A DNA stretch of 64,000 nt, from positions 434,001 to 498,000 of the forward strand of contig NZ_WXEW01000008.1 in the NCBI RefSeq assembly GCF_009901565.1, written 5' to 3'. The position numbers and the translations under genes were made by a program. Of the stretch, positions 27,553 to 37,060 are shown piece by piece. This DNA is from Herbidospora solisilvae (lineage in GTDB: Bacteria > Actinomycetota > Actinomycetes > Streptosporangiales > Streptosporangiaceae). Each line of letters starts with the position of its first letter. The first letter of the stretch is position 1. The notes beneath the pieces were generated by a model, which made no database searches, was not told the origin of the DNA, and worked only from the letters and a program-made list of their open reading frames with translations.

Positions 27553-28197
27553 ATGCCTAACGTGACCGAGGGATGCGTCGCCGACGCCGCAACTGGGGTA
27601 AGGCTTGCGATTGGGTCCAGAGTCGACGTGAGGCCGGAGGAGTCCGACCTCAGGGAGCTGACCAGTCTGGCCGTGACAGGGGACCGCACCGCCATCGAGA
27701 GGCTGCTGACGCAGCTGCGGCCGATGGTCGTGCGCTATTGCCGAGCCAGGCTTGGCAGGGTTTCGGGGCATTATCACAACGCCGACGACGTGGCCCAGGA
27801 GGTCTGCATCGCGGTGCTGTCGGCGCTGCCGCGTTATCGGGACATGGGCCGCCCGTTCGCGTCGTTCGTCTTCGGCATCGCCTCTCACAAGGTGGCCGAC
27901 GCGCTGCGCAGTTCGGTGCGTTCGGCCGTGCCGACCCAGGATCTCCCCGACGGGCCCGACGAGGGTCCCGGGCCCGAGGAGACCGTCGTGCGCTACATCG
28001 AGGCCGAACACGCCCGCGCGCTGCTGTCGCGGCTGCCGGAGAACCAGCGCGAGCTGCTGATCCTGCGGGTGGTCTCGGGGTTGTCGGCGGAGGAGACGGG
28101 CAACGTCCTCGGCATGTCACCCGGCGCGGTCAGAGTGGCCCAGCATCGTGCTCTTGCCCGGCTCCGTCAGATGGCGGAGCTAGAGTCGATTGCGTGA
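27553..28197 (+). CDS. SigD/ShbA-type RNA polymerase sigma factor
   Basis: An ECF-size sigma factor, 214 residues from the chosen ATG. Region 2 contains [63 protein letters not shown]. Region 4 contains [46 protein letters not shown] (each cited in part). Both the sequence and the position between groEL and guaB match mycobacterial SigD and Streptomyces ShbA, which transcribes the principal sigma gene. The start is uncertain: ATG 27523, ATG 27553 and GTG 27628 are all in frame and none has a clear ribosome-binding site. The stop overlaps the small downstream gene by GTGA. Confidence 0.88.
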   Translation: MPNVTEGCVADAATGVRLAIGSRVDVRPEESDLRELTSLAVTGDRTAIERLLTQLRPMVVRYCRARLGRVSGHYHNADDVAQEVCIAVLSALPRYRDMGRPFASFVFGIASHKVADALRSSVRSAVPTQDLPDGPDEGPGPEETVVRYIEAEHARALLSRLPENQRELLILRVVSGLSAEETGNVLGMSPGAVRVAQHRALARLRQMAELESIA

Positions 28198-28355
28198 CAA
28201 TCGACGTTGACGCCGTGCTCGACGCGTTGGCCCGGCGCGAGGCGGTGCGGTCAGCCGATCCGGCGATCTTGGTCCTGAAGGCCCTGATCGCCGATGTGGA
28301 CAGCATTCAGGAAGCTCAGCGGCTTTCTTCGGTGTCGATGACGCCGTCGACGTAG
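28194..28355 (+). CDS. 53-residue protein, possible minimal RsdA-type anti-sigma factor
   Basis: The GTG overlaps the sigma-gene stop (GTGA), so the two are coupled. The 53-residue product, starting [17 protein letters not shown] and containing [18 protein letters not shown], resembles the N-terminal sigma-binding region of RsdA anti-sigma-D proteins, which occupy this position in mycobacteria (sigD-rsdA-DUF5319-guaB). No transmembrane segment or extracytoplasmic domain follows. Either it is a natural soluble minimal version or a degraded gene. Its last 40 bp overlap the convergent DUF5319 gene. Assignment rests on context and short similarity and is tentative. Confidence 0.55.
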   Translation: MTIDVDAVLDALARREAVRSADPAILVLKALIADVDSIQEAQRLSSVSMTPST

Positions 28356-28693
28356 CCCCTGGCGTACTCCCAGCTGACGTAGTCGGCGGGGTCGGGTTGG
28401 AAGGCGGGTTCGTGAACCTGGGGTCGGCCGTTGTCGATCATCTGGCGTAGGTTGCCCCGGAGCAGGTCCCAGTCGAAGTAGTGCTGTTCACCACATTCCG
28501 GGCAGTCGAGCACGAGACCGAGCACTCCCTGCGGTTCGAGCAGGGAGCGGAACACCTCCACGTCGGCGAGGTCGGTCAGGGCCTCGTCGCGCTCGGCCAT
28601 CGTGAGCGGCTCGGCGTCGTCGAGCTCACCCAGCTCCACGGCGGGGTCGTTGGGGTCGTCCGCGAACGGGTCGCGGGGGACGTCTTCCAGCAC
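28316..28693 (-). CDS. DUF5319 family protein
   Basis: The 125-residue acidic protein matches the actinobacterial DUF5319 family by sequence character and by its place between sigD/rsdA and guaB. Features are DPFADDPNDPA at the start, a CxxC pair in LDCPECGEQHYFDWDLLRGN and a C-terminal [14 protein letters not shown]. Function is unknown; the CPEC pair could bind metal with other ligands. The GTG at 28693 is used; GGTGG lies upstream. It overlaps the small anti-sigma-like gene at its 3' end. Confidence 0.82.
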   Translation of the reverse strand: MLEDVPRDPFADDPNDPAVELGELDDAEPLTMAERDEALTDLADVEVFRSLLEPQGVLGLVLDCPECGEQHYFDWDLLRGNLRQMIDNGRPQVHEPAFQPDPADYVSWEYARGYVDGVIDTEESR

Positions 28694-28741
28694 GTAACCA
28701 CCATATGACTCCCATCGCTCCCAGTGTGCTCAAAGGCCGGG

Positions 28742-29731
28742 TCAGGACAACCAGCCCCGGCGGGCGGCCTCCACCCCGGCCTGGAAGCGGGTCTGGGCCC
28801 CCAGCTCCGCCATGGCGTCGGCGAACCGCGCCCGGACGGTCCGGACCGACACCCCAAGGCGCCGGGCGATGGTGTCGTCGGAGATCCCCTGGGACGCCAG
28901 CCTGAGGACCTGCACGGCCCCCGGCGCGGGCCGGACCGGCACCGCCCGCTGCCACATCTCGTCGAACAGCGCCCGCAGCGCGCCCACCACGATCGGGGCC
29001 CTGACCAGGTAACAGTTGTATGCGCTGCCGGGTAACGACACCCCCCAGTCGGCCGGGAGGCCGGCGGCGTCGTGGCCGATCGCGAAGAACCAGCTCGGGA
29101 TGCGATCGAGGACGCGGATGCCCGCCCCGGCGGCGGCGAGCCGGTCGAGGGAGTCGCGCATTCCGGGCATCGCGAGGGCGGACGCGGGGATCACCGCGCG
29201 GGCGGAAAGGAGATCGCTTTTGAGCGCCTCGATCCACGTGTCGGCATATTTGCGGATGAAATCCGTCAAACTACGTTCATCGGGGATCGCGGTCACCAGA
29301 TCCGAAGGCGGCGATTGGAGCGCCAGCCCGATCACGCTCTCGTAGAGTTCGTCGGCGCCGTTCACCAGTTCCACGGGGAACCGGCGGTCCTGATAATCGC
29401 GCCCGGCGTCGTAGGTCAGGGTGAGCCCGCCCACCGAGGCCAGCACCGCGTCGATCTGGCGGCTCTCCTCGGCCAGGCGGTCGAGGCGGGCGGCGATCAG
29501 GCGTCCGATCGCGGCGGCGGGATGCCGGGCCAGGTATTCGCCGGCCTGCTCGTCGACCGCCCCCAGGCGGACCAGGCCGGCCAGCCGGACGGCCACCTCG
29601 TCGGCCGGCTCGTCGGCGGCCTCGGCGATCTCGGGGAGCGTGGCCCGGTGCAGCCGCAGGACGGTTTCGTACACCGCCGTCTGGGCCCTGGTGAGGCCCA
29701 GGCGTTCCAAAGGGTCGGCAGAGGTGCTCAT
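28742..29731 (-). CDS. transcriptional regulator with TrmB-like N terminus and LuxR-type HTH
   Basis: The 329-residue protein has an N-terminal winged-helix segment (about 12-70, LGLTRAQTAVYETVLRL ... TLPEIAEAAD) like TrmB. A central domain probably senses a ligand. A C-terminal LuxR-type helix-turn-helix follows (QGISDDTIARRLGVSVRTVRARF). Such stand-alone regulators are abundant in actinomycetes; the target is unknown. The 480-bp region upstream contains the only other nearby promoters. The ATG at 29731 has only weak ribosome-binding potential (GGACC). Confidence 0.82.
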   Translation of the reverse strand: MSTSADPLERLGLTRAQTAVYETVLRLHRATLPEIAEAADEPADEVAVRLAGLVRLGAVDEQAGEYLARHPAAAIGRLIAARLDRLAEESRQIDAVLASVGGLTLTYDAGRDYQDRRFPVELVNGADELYESVIGLALQSPPSDLVTAIPDERSLTDFIRKYADTWIEALKSDLLSARAVIPASALAMPGMRDSLDRLAAAGAGIRVLDRIPSWFFAIGHDAAGLPADWGVSLPGSAYNCYLVRAPIVVGALRALFDEMWQRAVPVRPAPGAVQVLRLASQGISDDTIARRLGVSVRTVRARFADAMAELGAQTRFQAGVEAARRGWLS

Positions 29732-30017
29732 CGTCGGTCCAGTCTCAGGTCGTGGTCGCGCCCAGATGTCTGCTCCCTCGCCCGGAGCCGCCGCGGCTGG
29801 GCCACCGAGCGACTTCGCGAGAATAACGCGCTATTGCGTTTCGGACCGAGAAAACCGCGACAGGTGCAGCTTCGTGTAGTTGCAGGTTCGGACATTGTGC
29901 GGAGACCGAGGGTGACGCACTCTTGACCCTGCGTCGGCACGGGTGGGACGCCGTGACCGACCGGGCGCGGAGGGGGGCTCGGCGGTCACCGTGGGGGTCC
30001 CATCACCCGACGCGTCA

Positions 30018-30045
30018 GGGGGGTCCGTCCTACGACGGTCCCCCC
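30018..30045 (+). terminator. orphan intrinsic terminator
   Basis: GGGGGG-T-CCGTC (30018-30029) pairs with GACGG-T-CCCCCC (30034-30045) around CTAC, one T-T mismatch, followed by TTTCC. No rightward protein gene ends here, so it may end a small RNA or read-through transcript. Confidence 0.65.
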
Positions 30046-30059
30046 TTTCCGTGTTCTTC

Positions 30060-30088
30060 TCCGTTACGGCTCCGCCCGCCCGGCCCCG
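30060..30088 (+). repeat. dispersed repeat, copy 3 (diverged)
   Basis: The 18-base core TCCGTTACGGCTCCGCCC is identical to copy 2 (13648-13665), and the following bases are similar but not identical (GCCCGGCCCC versus ACCCCGGCACC). Confidence 0.65.
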
Positions 30089-30172
30089 ACCGGCCGCGTC
30101 CGCGCCGCCGCCCGACGAGGGCGCGTGGCGGACGCCTCTTTGCGTGAGCCCTAGACTGGCCCAGAGGCCTGA

Positions 30173-31693
<1,521 letters not shown>

Positions 31694-31719
31694 CCTCTAT
31701 CGACCAACAGGAAACACAC

Positions 31720-32838
31720 ATGACTCAGGTGGAGATCGGGCGCGGCAAGACCGGGCGGCGCGCCTACGCCCTCGACGAGATCGGCATCGTTCCCTCGCGG
31801 CGCACCCGCGACCCCGAGGAGGTGTCGATCTCCTGGCAGATCGACGCCTACCGCTTCGACCTGCCCGTCGTGGTCAGCCCGATGGACAGCGTGGTCTCGC
31901 CCCGCACCGCGATCGAGATCGGCCGCCTGGGCGGCCTGGCCGTCCTCGACCTCGAAGGGCTCTGGACACGCTACGACGACCCGCAGCCGCTGCTCGACGA
32001 GGTGGCCGAGCTCGGCACCGCCGCCGCGACCCGCCGGCTGCAGGAGATCTACACGGCGCCGATCCAAGACGAGCTGATCGGCCGCCGCATCGAGGAGATC
32101 CGCGCGGCCGGGGTGACCACGGCGGTCCGGTTGTCGCCGCAGCGCACGGTCCAGCACCACAAGGCCGTTATCGACGCGGGCGTCGACATCTTCGTGATCC
32201 GCGGCACGACCGTCTCGGCCGAGCACGTCTCGGGCCGGGCCGAGCCGCTGAACCTCAAGCAGTTCATCTACGAGCTCGACGTCCCGGTGATCGTCGGCGG
32301 CTGCGCCACCTACACGGCGGCCCTGCACCTGATGCGGACCGGCGCGGCGGGTGTCCTGGTCGGCTTCGGCGGCGGCGCGTCCCACACGACCCGCAACGTG
32401 CTGGGCGTCGTGGTCCCGATGGCGACCGCGATCTCCGACGTGGCGGCGGCACGACGTGACTACATGGACGAATCGGGCGGCCGCTACGTCCACGTCATCG
32501 CCGACGGCGGCATGGGCGGCTCGGGCGACATCGCCAAGGCCATCGCCTGCGGCGCCGACGCGGTCATGGTCGGCTCGCCCCTGGCCCGCGCGGCCGAGGC
32601 CCCGGGGCGCGGCTTCCACTGGGGCTCCGAGGCCCACCACCCCGACCTACCGCGCGGACGTCGTGTGGAGTTCGGCACCATCGGCACCCTGGCGGAGATC
32701 CTCCACGGCCCGTCGTCGGTGGCCGACGGCTCGATGAACCTGATGGGCGCCCTCAAGCGCACGATGGCGACGTCGGGCTACAGCGACATCAAGGAGTTCC
32801 AGCGCGTCGAGGTCGTGGTGGCCCCGCCGACGCCGTGA
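31720..32838 (+). CDS. guaB3: GuaB3 family IMP dehydrogenase-related protein
   Basis: The 372-residue paralogue lacks CBS domains and keeps the TIM barrel with [35 protein letters not shown] and LMGALKRTMATSGYSDIKEFQ. The loop that carries the catalytic Cys in GuaB reads GFGGGASHTTR here, with His222 at the aligned position and no Cys. It follows guaB directly as in most actinobacteria, and is probably cotranscribed. Whether it is an active IMPDH is uncertain. A strong terminator follows. Confidence 0.9.
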   Translation: MTQVEIGRGKTGRRAYALDEIGIVPSRRTRDPEEVSISWQIDAYRFDLPVVVSPMDSVVSPRTAIEIGRLGGLAVLDLEGLWTRYDDPQPLLDEVAELGTAAATRRLQEIYTAPIQDELIGRRIEEIRAAGVTTAVRLSPQRTVQHHKAVIDAGVDIFVIRGTTVSAEHVSGRAEPLNLKQFIYELDVPVIVGGCATYTAALHLMRTGAAGVLVGFGGGASHTTRNVLGVVVPMATAISDVAAARRDYMDESGGRYVHVIADGGMGGSGDIAKAIACGADAVMVGSPLARAAEAPGRGFHWGSEAHHPDLPRGRRVEFGTIGTLAEILHGPSSVADGSMNLMGALKRTMATSGYSDIKEFQRVEVVVAPPTP

Positions 32839-32851
32839 CGACGTGCTCGCA

Positions 32852-32881
32852 CAGGGCGCCGGGATCTTCCCCGGCGCCCTG
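32852..32881. terminator. terminator between guaB3 and nagA
   Basis: A perfect 12-bp stem (32852-32863 with 32870-32881, loop ATCTTC) followed by CCGCTTTT ends the guaB operon. It lies between convergent genes. Confidence 0.9.
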
Positions 32882-32946
32882 CCGCTTTTCCCGGGGCGGT
32901 CGGCGCGCAGCGCAGATGGCGAAATTTCTGGTGTTGGTTCGTCGTC

Positions 32947-34068
32947 CTAGACCCACTCGCCGTGGCGCATCACGCGGTGGACCTGGAGATCCTCGTCCAA
33001 GACCACCAGGTCGGCGCGTTTGCCGACGGCGATGGAGCCGACCTCGTCGTCCAGGCCCAGGGCCTTCGCCGGGTTCAGTGAGGTGACCTCGGTCGCCTGG
33101 GACAGGGTCAGGCCGTTGAGCCGCACGCCGCGCCGGAAGGCCTTGTCCATGGTCAGCGTGCTGCCCGCGATCGAGCCGCCGCCCTCCAGGCGGGCCTCGC
33201 CGCCTCTGACCTCCACGCGCATCGGGCCGAGGTCGTAGTCGCCGTCGGGCATGCCGGCGGCGTCCATGGCGTCGGTGACGAAGGCGACGCCGCCCTTCGC
33301 CGAGCGCAGGGCCAGGTCGATGACCGCCTCGTGGAGGTGGAAGCCGTCGTTGATCAGTTCGACGGTCACCCGCTCGTCGGCCAGGGCCGCCGTGATCGGG
33401 CCGGGGTCGCGGTGGCCCAGCGGGCGCATGGCGTTGAACAGGTGGGTGGCCACCGTCGCGCCCGCGTCGATGGCCGCCTCGGCCTCGTCGTAGGTCGCGT
33501 CGGTGTGGCCGATCGCGGCGATCACGCCGTTGGCGGCGCAGGCGGCGATGGCGTCGAGGGCGTTGGGGAGCTCGGGGGCGATGGTGAACATGCGGGCGTG
33601 GCCGTGGGCCGACTTGATGAGGTCGAGGAACTCCGGCACCGACGGCTCCCGCAGCAGGGCCGGGCGGTGCGCGCCGCACTTCGCGGCGGAGATGTACGGG
33701 CCCTCGAAGTGGATGCCCGCCAGCAGGCCCTCCCGGCAGAGCTCCGCCAGTTCGCCGGCCGCCCGGCGCAGGTGGTCGAGGGGGGCCGTGACCAGGCTGG
33801 CGACGGCCGTGGTCGTGCCGTGGGACAGGTGGAAGGCGAAGGCGCGCCGCGCCTCGGGGGCCAGACCGGTCGGGTAGCCCGCGCCGCCGCCGCCGTGGAC
33901 GTGCATGTCCACGAAGCCCGGGACCACGAACCGGTGGCCCAGCGACTCGCCGTCGCGGGGGGCGGCGCCGTGGCCGATGTGGGTGATGCGGCCCTCCTCG
34001 ATGGCGAGCCAGCCGTCGATGACCGCGTATCCGGTGACGATCCGGGCGTTGACGAGGGTCGTGCTCAA
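32947..34068 (-). CDS. nagA: N-acetylglucosamine-6-phosphate deacetylase
   Basis: NagA deacetylates GlcNAc-6-phosphate to glucosamine-6-phosphate in amino-sugar and wall recycling. The 373-residue amidohydrolase has the metal motif DMHVHGGGG, the Glu in GIHFEGPYI, His in AIGHTDAT and THLFNAMRPLG, and catalytic Asp in FVTDAMDAAG. The start is a TTG at 34068 whose TTGA overlaps the stop of the SIS-domain gene upstream. The longer open frame is not coding. The pair fits an amino-sugar salvage operon. Confidence 0.94.
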   Translation of the reverse strand: MSTTLVNARIVTGYAVIDGWLAIEEGRITHIGHGAAPRDGESLGHRFVVPGFVDMHVHGGGGAGYPTGLAPEARRAFAFHLSHGTTTAVASLVTAPLDHLRRAAGELAELCREGLLAGIHFEGPYISAAKCGAHRPALLREPSVPEFLDLIKSAHGHARMFTIAPELPNALDAIAACAANGVIAAIGHTDATYDEAEAAIDAGATVATHLFNAMRPLGHRDPGPITAALADERVTVELINDGFHLHEAVIDLALRSAKGGVAFVTDAMDAAGMPDGDYDLGPMRVEVRGGEARLEGGGSIAGSTLTMDKAFRRGVRLNGLTLSQATEVTSLNPAKALGLDDEVGSIAVGKRADLVVLDEDLQVHRVMRHGEWV

Positions 34069-34928
34069 GGCAGGATCACCGATCTCGTGAGGTGGAGCGG
34101 TTCGTCGGGGTTCAGACCGTGGGCCAGGGCACGGGCGACGGCCACCCGCTGGATCTTCACCAGTTCCGCCATCGGGTCGCGGGCCGACTCGACGAAGGCG
34201 CCGCCGCAGTCGAGCACCTGCGCCGCGAGGCCCTCGGGGGCGTCGCCGAGCATCCACGTCACCCGGCCGGGGCCCGCGATCGAGATCGGGCCGTGGCGGT
34301 ATTCCATCGCCGGGTAGCTCTCGGTCCAGGCGCGGGCGGCCTCGCGCATCTTCAGCGCCGCCTCGGCCGCCAGGCCGGTGGTCCAGCCGCGGCCGAGGAA
34401 GGTGTACTGGTCGGCGCCGGCCAGGTCGCCGAGGTCGTCGGAGAGGGCCAGCTCCGCGTCGGCGATCGCCCCGGTCAGGTCTTCGCCCAGGTGGGCCCGG
34501 AGCAGGGCGAGCTGGGTGGTGGCGAAGCGGGTCTGCACGACCGACCGCTCGTCGGCGAAGTCGAGCACGACCACCTCGCCCGCCGCCGTCATCACCGGCG
34601 TGGCCGGGTCGGCGGTGATCGCCACGGTGGGCGTCTCCACCGTGGTCAGCAGGGCCAGGACCTCGGTCGTGGTGCCCGACCGGGTCAGCGCGAGGACCCG
34701 GTCGTAGGCGCGGCCGAGCGGGAACTCCGAGGCGGCGAAGGCGTCGGTCTCGCCCTGGCCGGCGGACTCCCGCAGGGCCGCGTACGCCTGGGCGACGAAC
34801 CAGGACGTGCCGCAGCCGACGACGGCGACCCGTTCCCCCGGGCGGGGGAGCGGCGCGTTCGCGGCCAGGTCGGCGGCCCTGGCCCAGAGGGCCGGTTGTG
34901 AGGCGATTTCCGATTCGGTGTGCGTCAC
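34065..34928 (-). CDS. SIS-domain sugar isomerase/deaminase-like protein
   Basis: The 287-residue protein has two SIS domains: VAVVGCGTSWFVAQAYAA and LTRSGTTTEVLALL in the first, FLGRGWTTGLAAEAALKMREA and EYRHGPISIAG in the second. This is the isomerase half of GlmS or the AgaS/GlmS-like amino-sugar deaminase family. Coupled to nagA, a glucosamine-6-phosphate deaminase-type role is likely but not proven. GTG 34928 is preferred over GTG 34937 because a TAAAGT hexamer lies 7 nt upstream of the former. Confidence 0.85.
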   Translation of the reverse strand: MTHTESEIASQPALWARAADLAANAPLPRPGERVAVVGCGTSWFVAQAYAALRESAGQGETDAFAASEFPLGRAYDRVLALTRSGTTTEVLALLTTVETPTVAITADPATPVMTAAGEVVVLDFADERSVVQTRFATTQLALLRAHLGEDLTGAIADAELALSDDLGDLAGADQYTFLGRGWTTGLAAEAALKMREAARAWTESYPAMEYRHGPISIAGPGRVTWMLGDAPEGLAAQVLDCGGAFVESARDPMAELVKIQRVAVARALAHGLNPDEPLHLTRSVILP

Positions 34929-34935
34929 AACCGGC

Positions 34936-34941
34936 ACTTTA
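34936..34941 (-). promoter_or_regulatory. -10-like hexamer before the SIS-domain gene
   Basis: On the minus strand TAAAGT ends 7 nt before the GTG at 34928, suggesting a leaderless start for the SIS-nagA operon. No DasR-type site was seen nearby. Confidence 0.45.
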
Positions 34942-34955
34942 TCCAGGCAGGCCCC

Positions 34956-35519
34956 TCACGAACCGGCGGGGGCGTAGCGGTGCACGGTCACGGATCCGCA
35001 GGTCCGGGACTCGATCCGGCGCAGCCGCAGGCGGTCCTTCAGGCCACTGAGCAGCGGGGTGCCGCCGGTGAGGATCACCGGGTGGACGGCGACGACGATC
35101 TCGTCCAGCAGGCCCAGGCCGGCCAGCGTCGAGGCCAGCGCGTTGCCGCCGGTCAGCATGATGTTCCCGTCGCCCTCCGCCTTCAGGGCGGCCAGGTCGG
35201 CGGTCAGGTCGGCGCCCCGGATGATCCGGGTGTCGTCCGGGACCTCGGTCAGGGTGTCGGAGACGACCACCTTGGCCTTCGACCGCCACTTGGGGGCGTA
35301 GGCGATGTCGTGGGGGTGGTCGCTGACCTGGTCGGCGGTGGGCCAGTAGGAGGCCATCCAGCCGTACACGACTCTGCCGTAGAGCAGGATGTCGGTCGCG
35401 TCGGTCTGCTCCTCGGAGAAGGCCGACAGTTCGGGGCCCATCTCGGCCCAGTCGAAGGCGCCGGGGCCGTCGATGTAGCCGTCGAGCGACGTGTTGACGT
35501 AGTAAACGATCTTCCGCAT
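34956..35519 (-). CDS. dihydrofolate reductase-like (RibD C-terminal) protein
   Basis: The 187-residue protein belongs to the RibD C-terminal/DHFR-like family: KIVYYVNTSLDGYIDGPGAFDW at the start (family pattern), LLYGRVVYGWMA, and the nucleotide loop IMLTGGNALASTL. Members are often annotated dihydrofolate reductase but physiological substrates are mostly unknown. GAGGAG precedes the ATG. It lies 27 bp upstream of the SIS gene on the same strand, and is divergent from the WGR gene. Confidence 0.85.
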   Translation of the reverse strand: MRKIVYYVNTSLDGYIDGPGAFDWAEMGPELSAFSEEQTDATDILLYGRVVYGWMASYWPTADQVSDHPHDIAYAPKWRSKAKVVVSDTLTEVPDDTRIIRGADLTADLAALKAEGDGNIMLTGGNALASTLAGLGLLDEIVVAVHPVILTGGTPLLSGLKDRLRLRRIESRTCGSVTVHRYAPAGS

Positions 35520-35620
35520 GTCCGCTCCTCAGTTCGTCGTTTCGCCAGTGGGTCGGAGCCGGGCGCGGGTTCTCTACATCCGTACCAAGAAAAAATGTCC
35601 GTCACTTCCCCTACGCTCGC

Positions 35621-35631
35621 GATCACTGATC
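35621..35631. promoter_or_regulatory. short palindrome GATCACTGATC
   Basis: An 11-bp perfect palindrome lies in the divergent region between the RibD-like and WGR genes, 20 bp before the WGR start. Possible operator, weak support. Confidence 0.25.
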
Positions 35632-35650
35632 AAAGGGAGGAAATGGGGAT

Positions 35651-37060
35651 ATGACGTACCTGGAGCTGTCCGAGGAAGGCGGCGGGGCGCACAAGTTCTA
35701 CGAGGCCGTGGTCTCGGGGACGCGGGTGACCATCACGTACGGCCGGATCGGAGAGAACGGGCAGGTCAAGGTCACCGACTTCCCCACTGAGGAGAAGGCG
35801 CGGGCGGCGGCGGCCAAGAAGATCGCGGAGAAGACCAAGAAGGGCTACGCCCCGGCGGTCAGGGGGGTGCGGCAGCGCCGCGCGGTCACCCGGCGGGCCA
35901 TCGTCAGCACCCGCTCCACCGCCCAGCAGGCGCCGGTGCTCTGGCGGTTCGCCAGCGGCTCGGCGGCGTTCGGCATCTTCGTCGACCGGGAGCGCTGCTG
36001 GGTCGGCAACCAGGCCGGGCAGGTCTACACGCTGACCCCCGAAGGCGACATGACCGGGCGCTACCAACTGCCCGACGGGGTCAAGTGCATCGTCGCCGAC
36101 GACTTCTGGATCTACGCGGGCTGCGACGACGGCAAGGTCTACGACCTGAGCGGGAAGGTGCCGAGGGCGGCGTACGAGATCGCCTCCGACGTCGACATCT
36201 TCTGGCTCGACATCGCCGACGGCGTGCTCGGGGTCTCCGACGACTCCGGGCGGATCACCACGATCGACTACGAGGACGAGTTCCTCTGGGCCCGCACCGG
36301 CGGCGGCCGGTCCGGGTGGATGGTGCGCTGCGACGGCGACGCCGTCTTCCACGGGCACTCCGGCGGCGTGGCGCGCTACGACCTCCAGGGCAACCAGGCG
36401 TGGTACCAGACCGCCGCCTCCGGTGTGCTGTTCGGCTGGCAGGAGGAGAAGTCGGTTTACGCCGGCACGGCCAGCCGGACCGTCCACAAGCTGGCCAAGG
36501 CCGACGGCGCGGTCGAGGCGGTCTACCGCTGCGACGCGGCGATCTACTCGTGCGCGACCTCGCCCGGCGGCCAGTACGTCTTCGCCGGCGACTCCGCCTC
36601 CTCCGTCTACTGCTTCTCCGCCGACGGGACCCGGTTGTGGAAGCTGGCGACCGGCTGCGGGTCGGCGTTCTCCATGCAGTACCTCGACGAGCGCCTCTAC
36701 ATCGTGACCACCGACGGCTCGCTGGCCTGCATCGACGCGACCGAGCAGGCCATCGCGGCGGCCCGCGAGGGCACGGTCCCGCAGGCCCGCGACGTCAAGA
36801 TCGCCGCCTCGCTGCCCGTGGTCGAGCCGTCGGTGACCGTCGAGACGACGACCGACACGGGCGACGGCGTCCTCGTCGAGTGCTTCAGCGAGGGCGGCCG
36901 GCTGCGGATCCGGGTGCTCAGCCCCGGATACGAGGCCTGGAACGTCCAGTTCCCCCGCGAGATCCGCGAGCCGGGCGCACGGTACGTGGTCGAGGGCATC
37001 CGGCCGTCGGGCAACGGCGGCTTCTACCGCGCCTTCGGAGACATCCGCCGCCTGGTCTGA
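35651..37060 (+). CDS. WGR domain fused to a beta-propeller
   Basis: The 469-residue protein starts with a WGR domain (about 1-75, YEAVVSGTRVTITYGRIGENGQ ... EEKARAAAAKKIAEK). A basic linker (RQRRAVTRRAI) and a repeated beta-propeller follow (about 95-370). Blades show patterns such as CWVGNQAGQVYTL, IYAGCDDGKVYDL, VYAGTASRTVHKL and VFAGDSASSVYCF. A C-terminal beta-rich domain (about 400-469) ends GFYRAFGDIRRLV. WGR domains bind nucleic acid or occur in PARP-like proteins; function here is unknown. GGGAGG lies 10 nt before the ATG. The 3' end overlaps the convergent TetR gene by 37 bp. Confidence 0.85.
   Translation: MTYLELSEEGGGAHKFYEAVVSGTRVTITYGRIGENGQVKVTDFPTEEKARAAAAKKIAEKTKKGYAPAVRGVRQRRAVTRRAIVSTRSTAQQAPVLWRFASGSAAFGIFVDRERCWVGNQAGQVYTLTPEGDMTGRYQLPDGVKCIVADDFWIYAGCDDGKVYDLSGKVPRAAYEIASDVDIFWLDIADGVLGVSDDSGRITTIDYEDEFLWARTGGGRSGWMVRCDGDAVFHGHSGGVARYDLQGNQAWYQTAASGVLFGWQEEKSVYAGTASRTVHKLAKADGAVEAVYRCDAAIYSCATSPGGQYVFAGDSASSVYCFSADGTRLWKLATGCGSAFSMQYLDERLYIVTTDGSLACIDATEQAIAAAREGTVPQARDVKIAASLPVVEPSVTVETTTDTGDGVLVECFSEGGRLRIRVLSPGYEAWNVQFPREIREPGARYVVEGIRPSGNGGFYRAFGDIRRLV

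Noticed and set aside
34929-34956. DasR (dre) site upstream of the amino-sugar genes
   Set aside because: No match to the palindromic dre consensus was found near nagA, the SIS gene or glmS.
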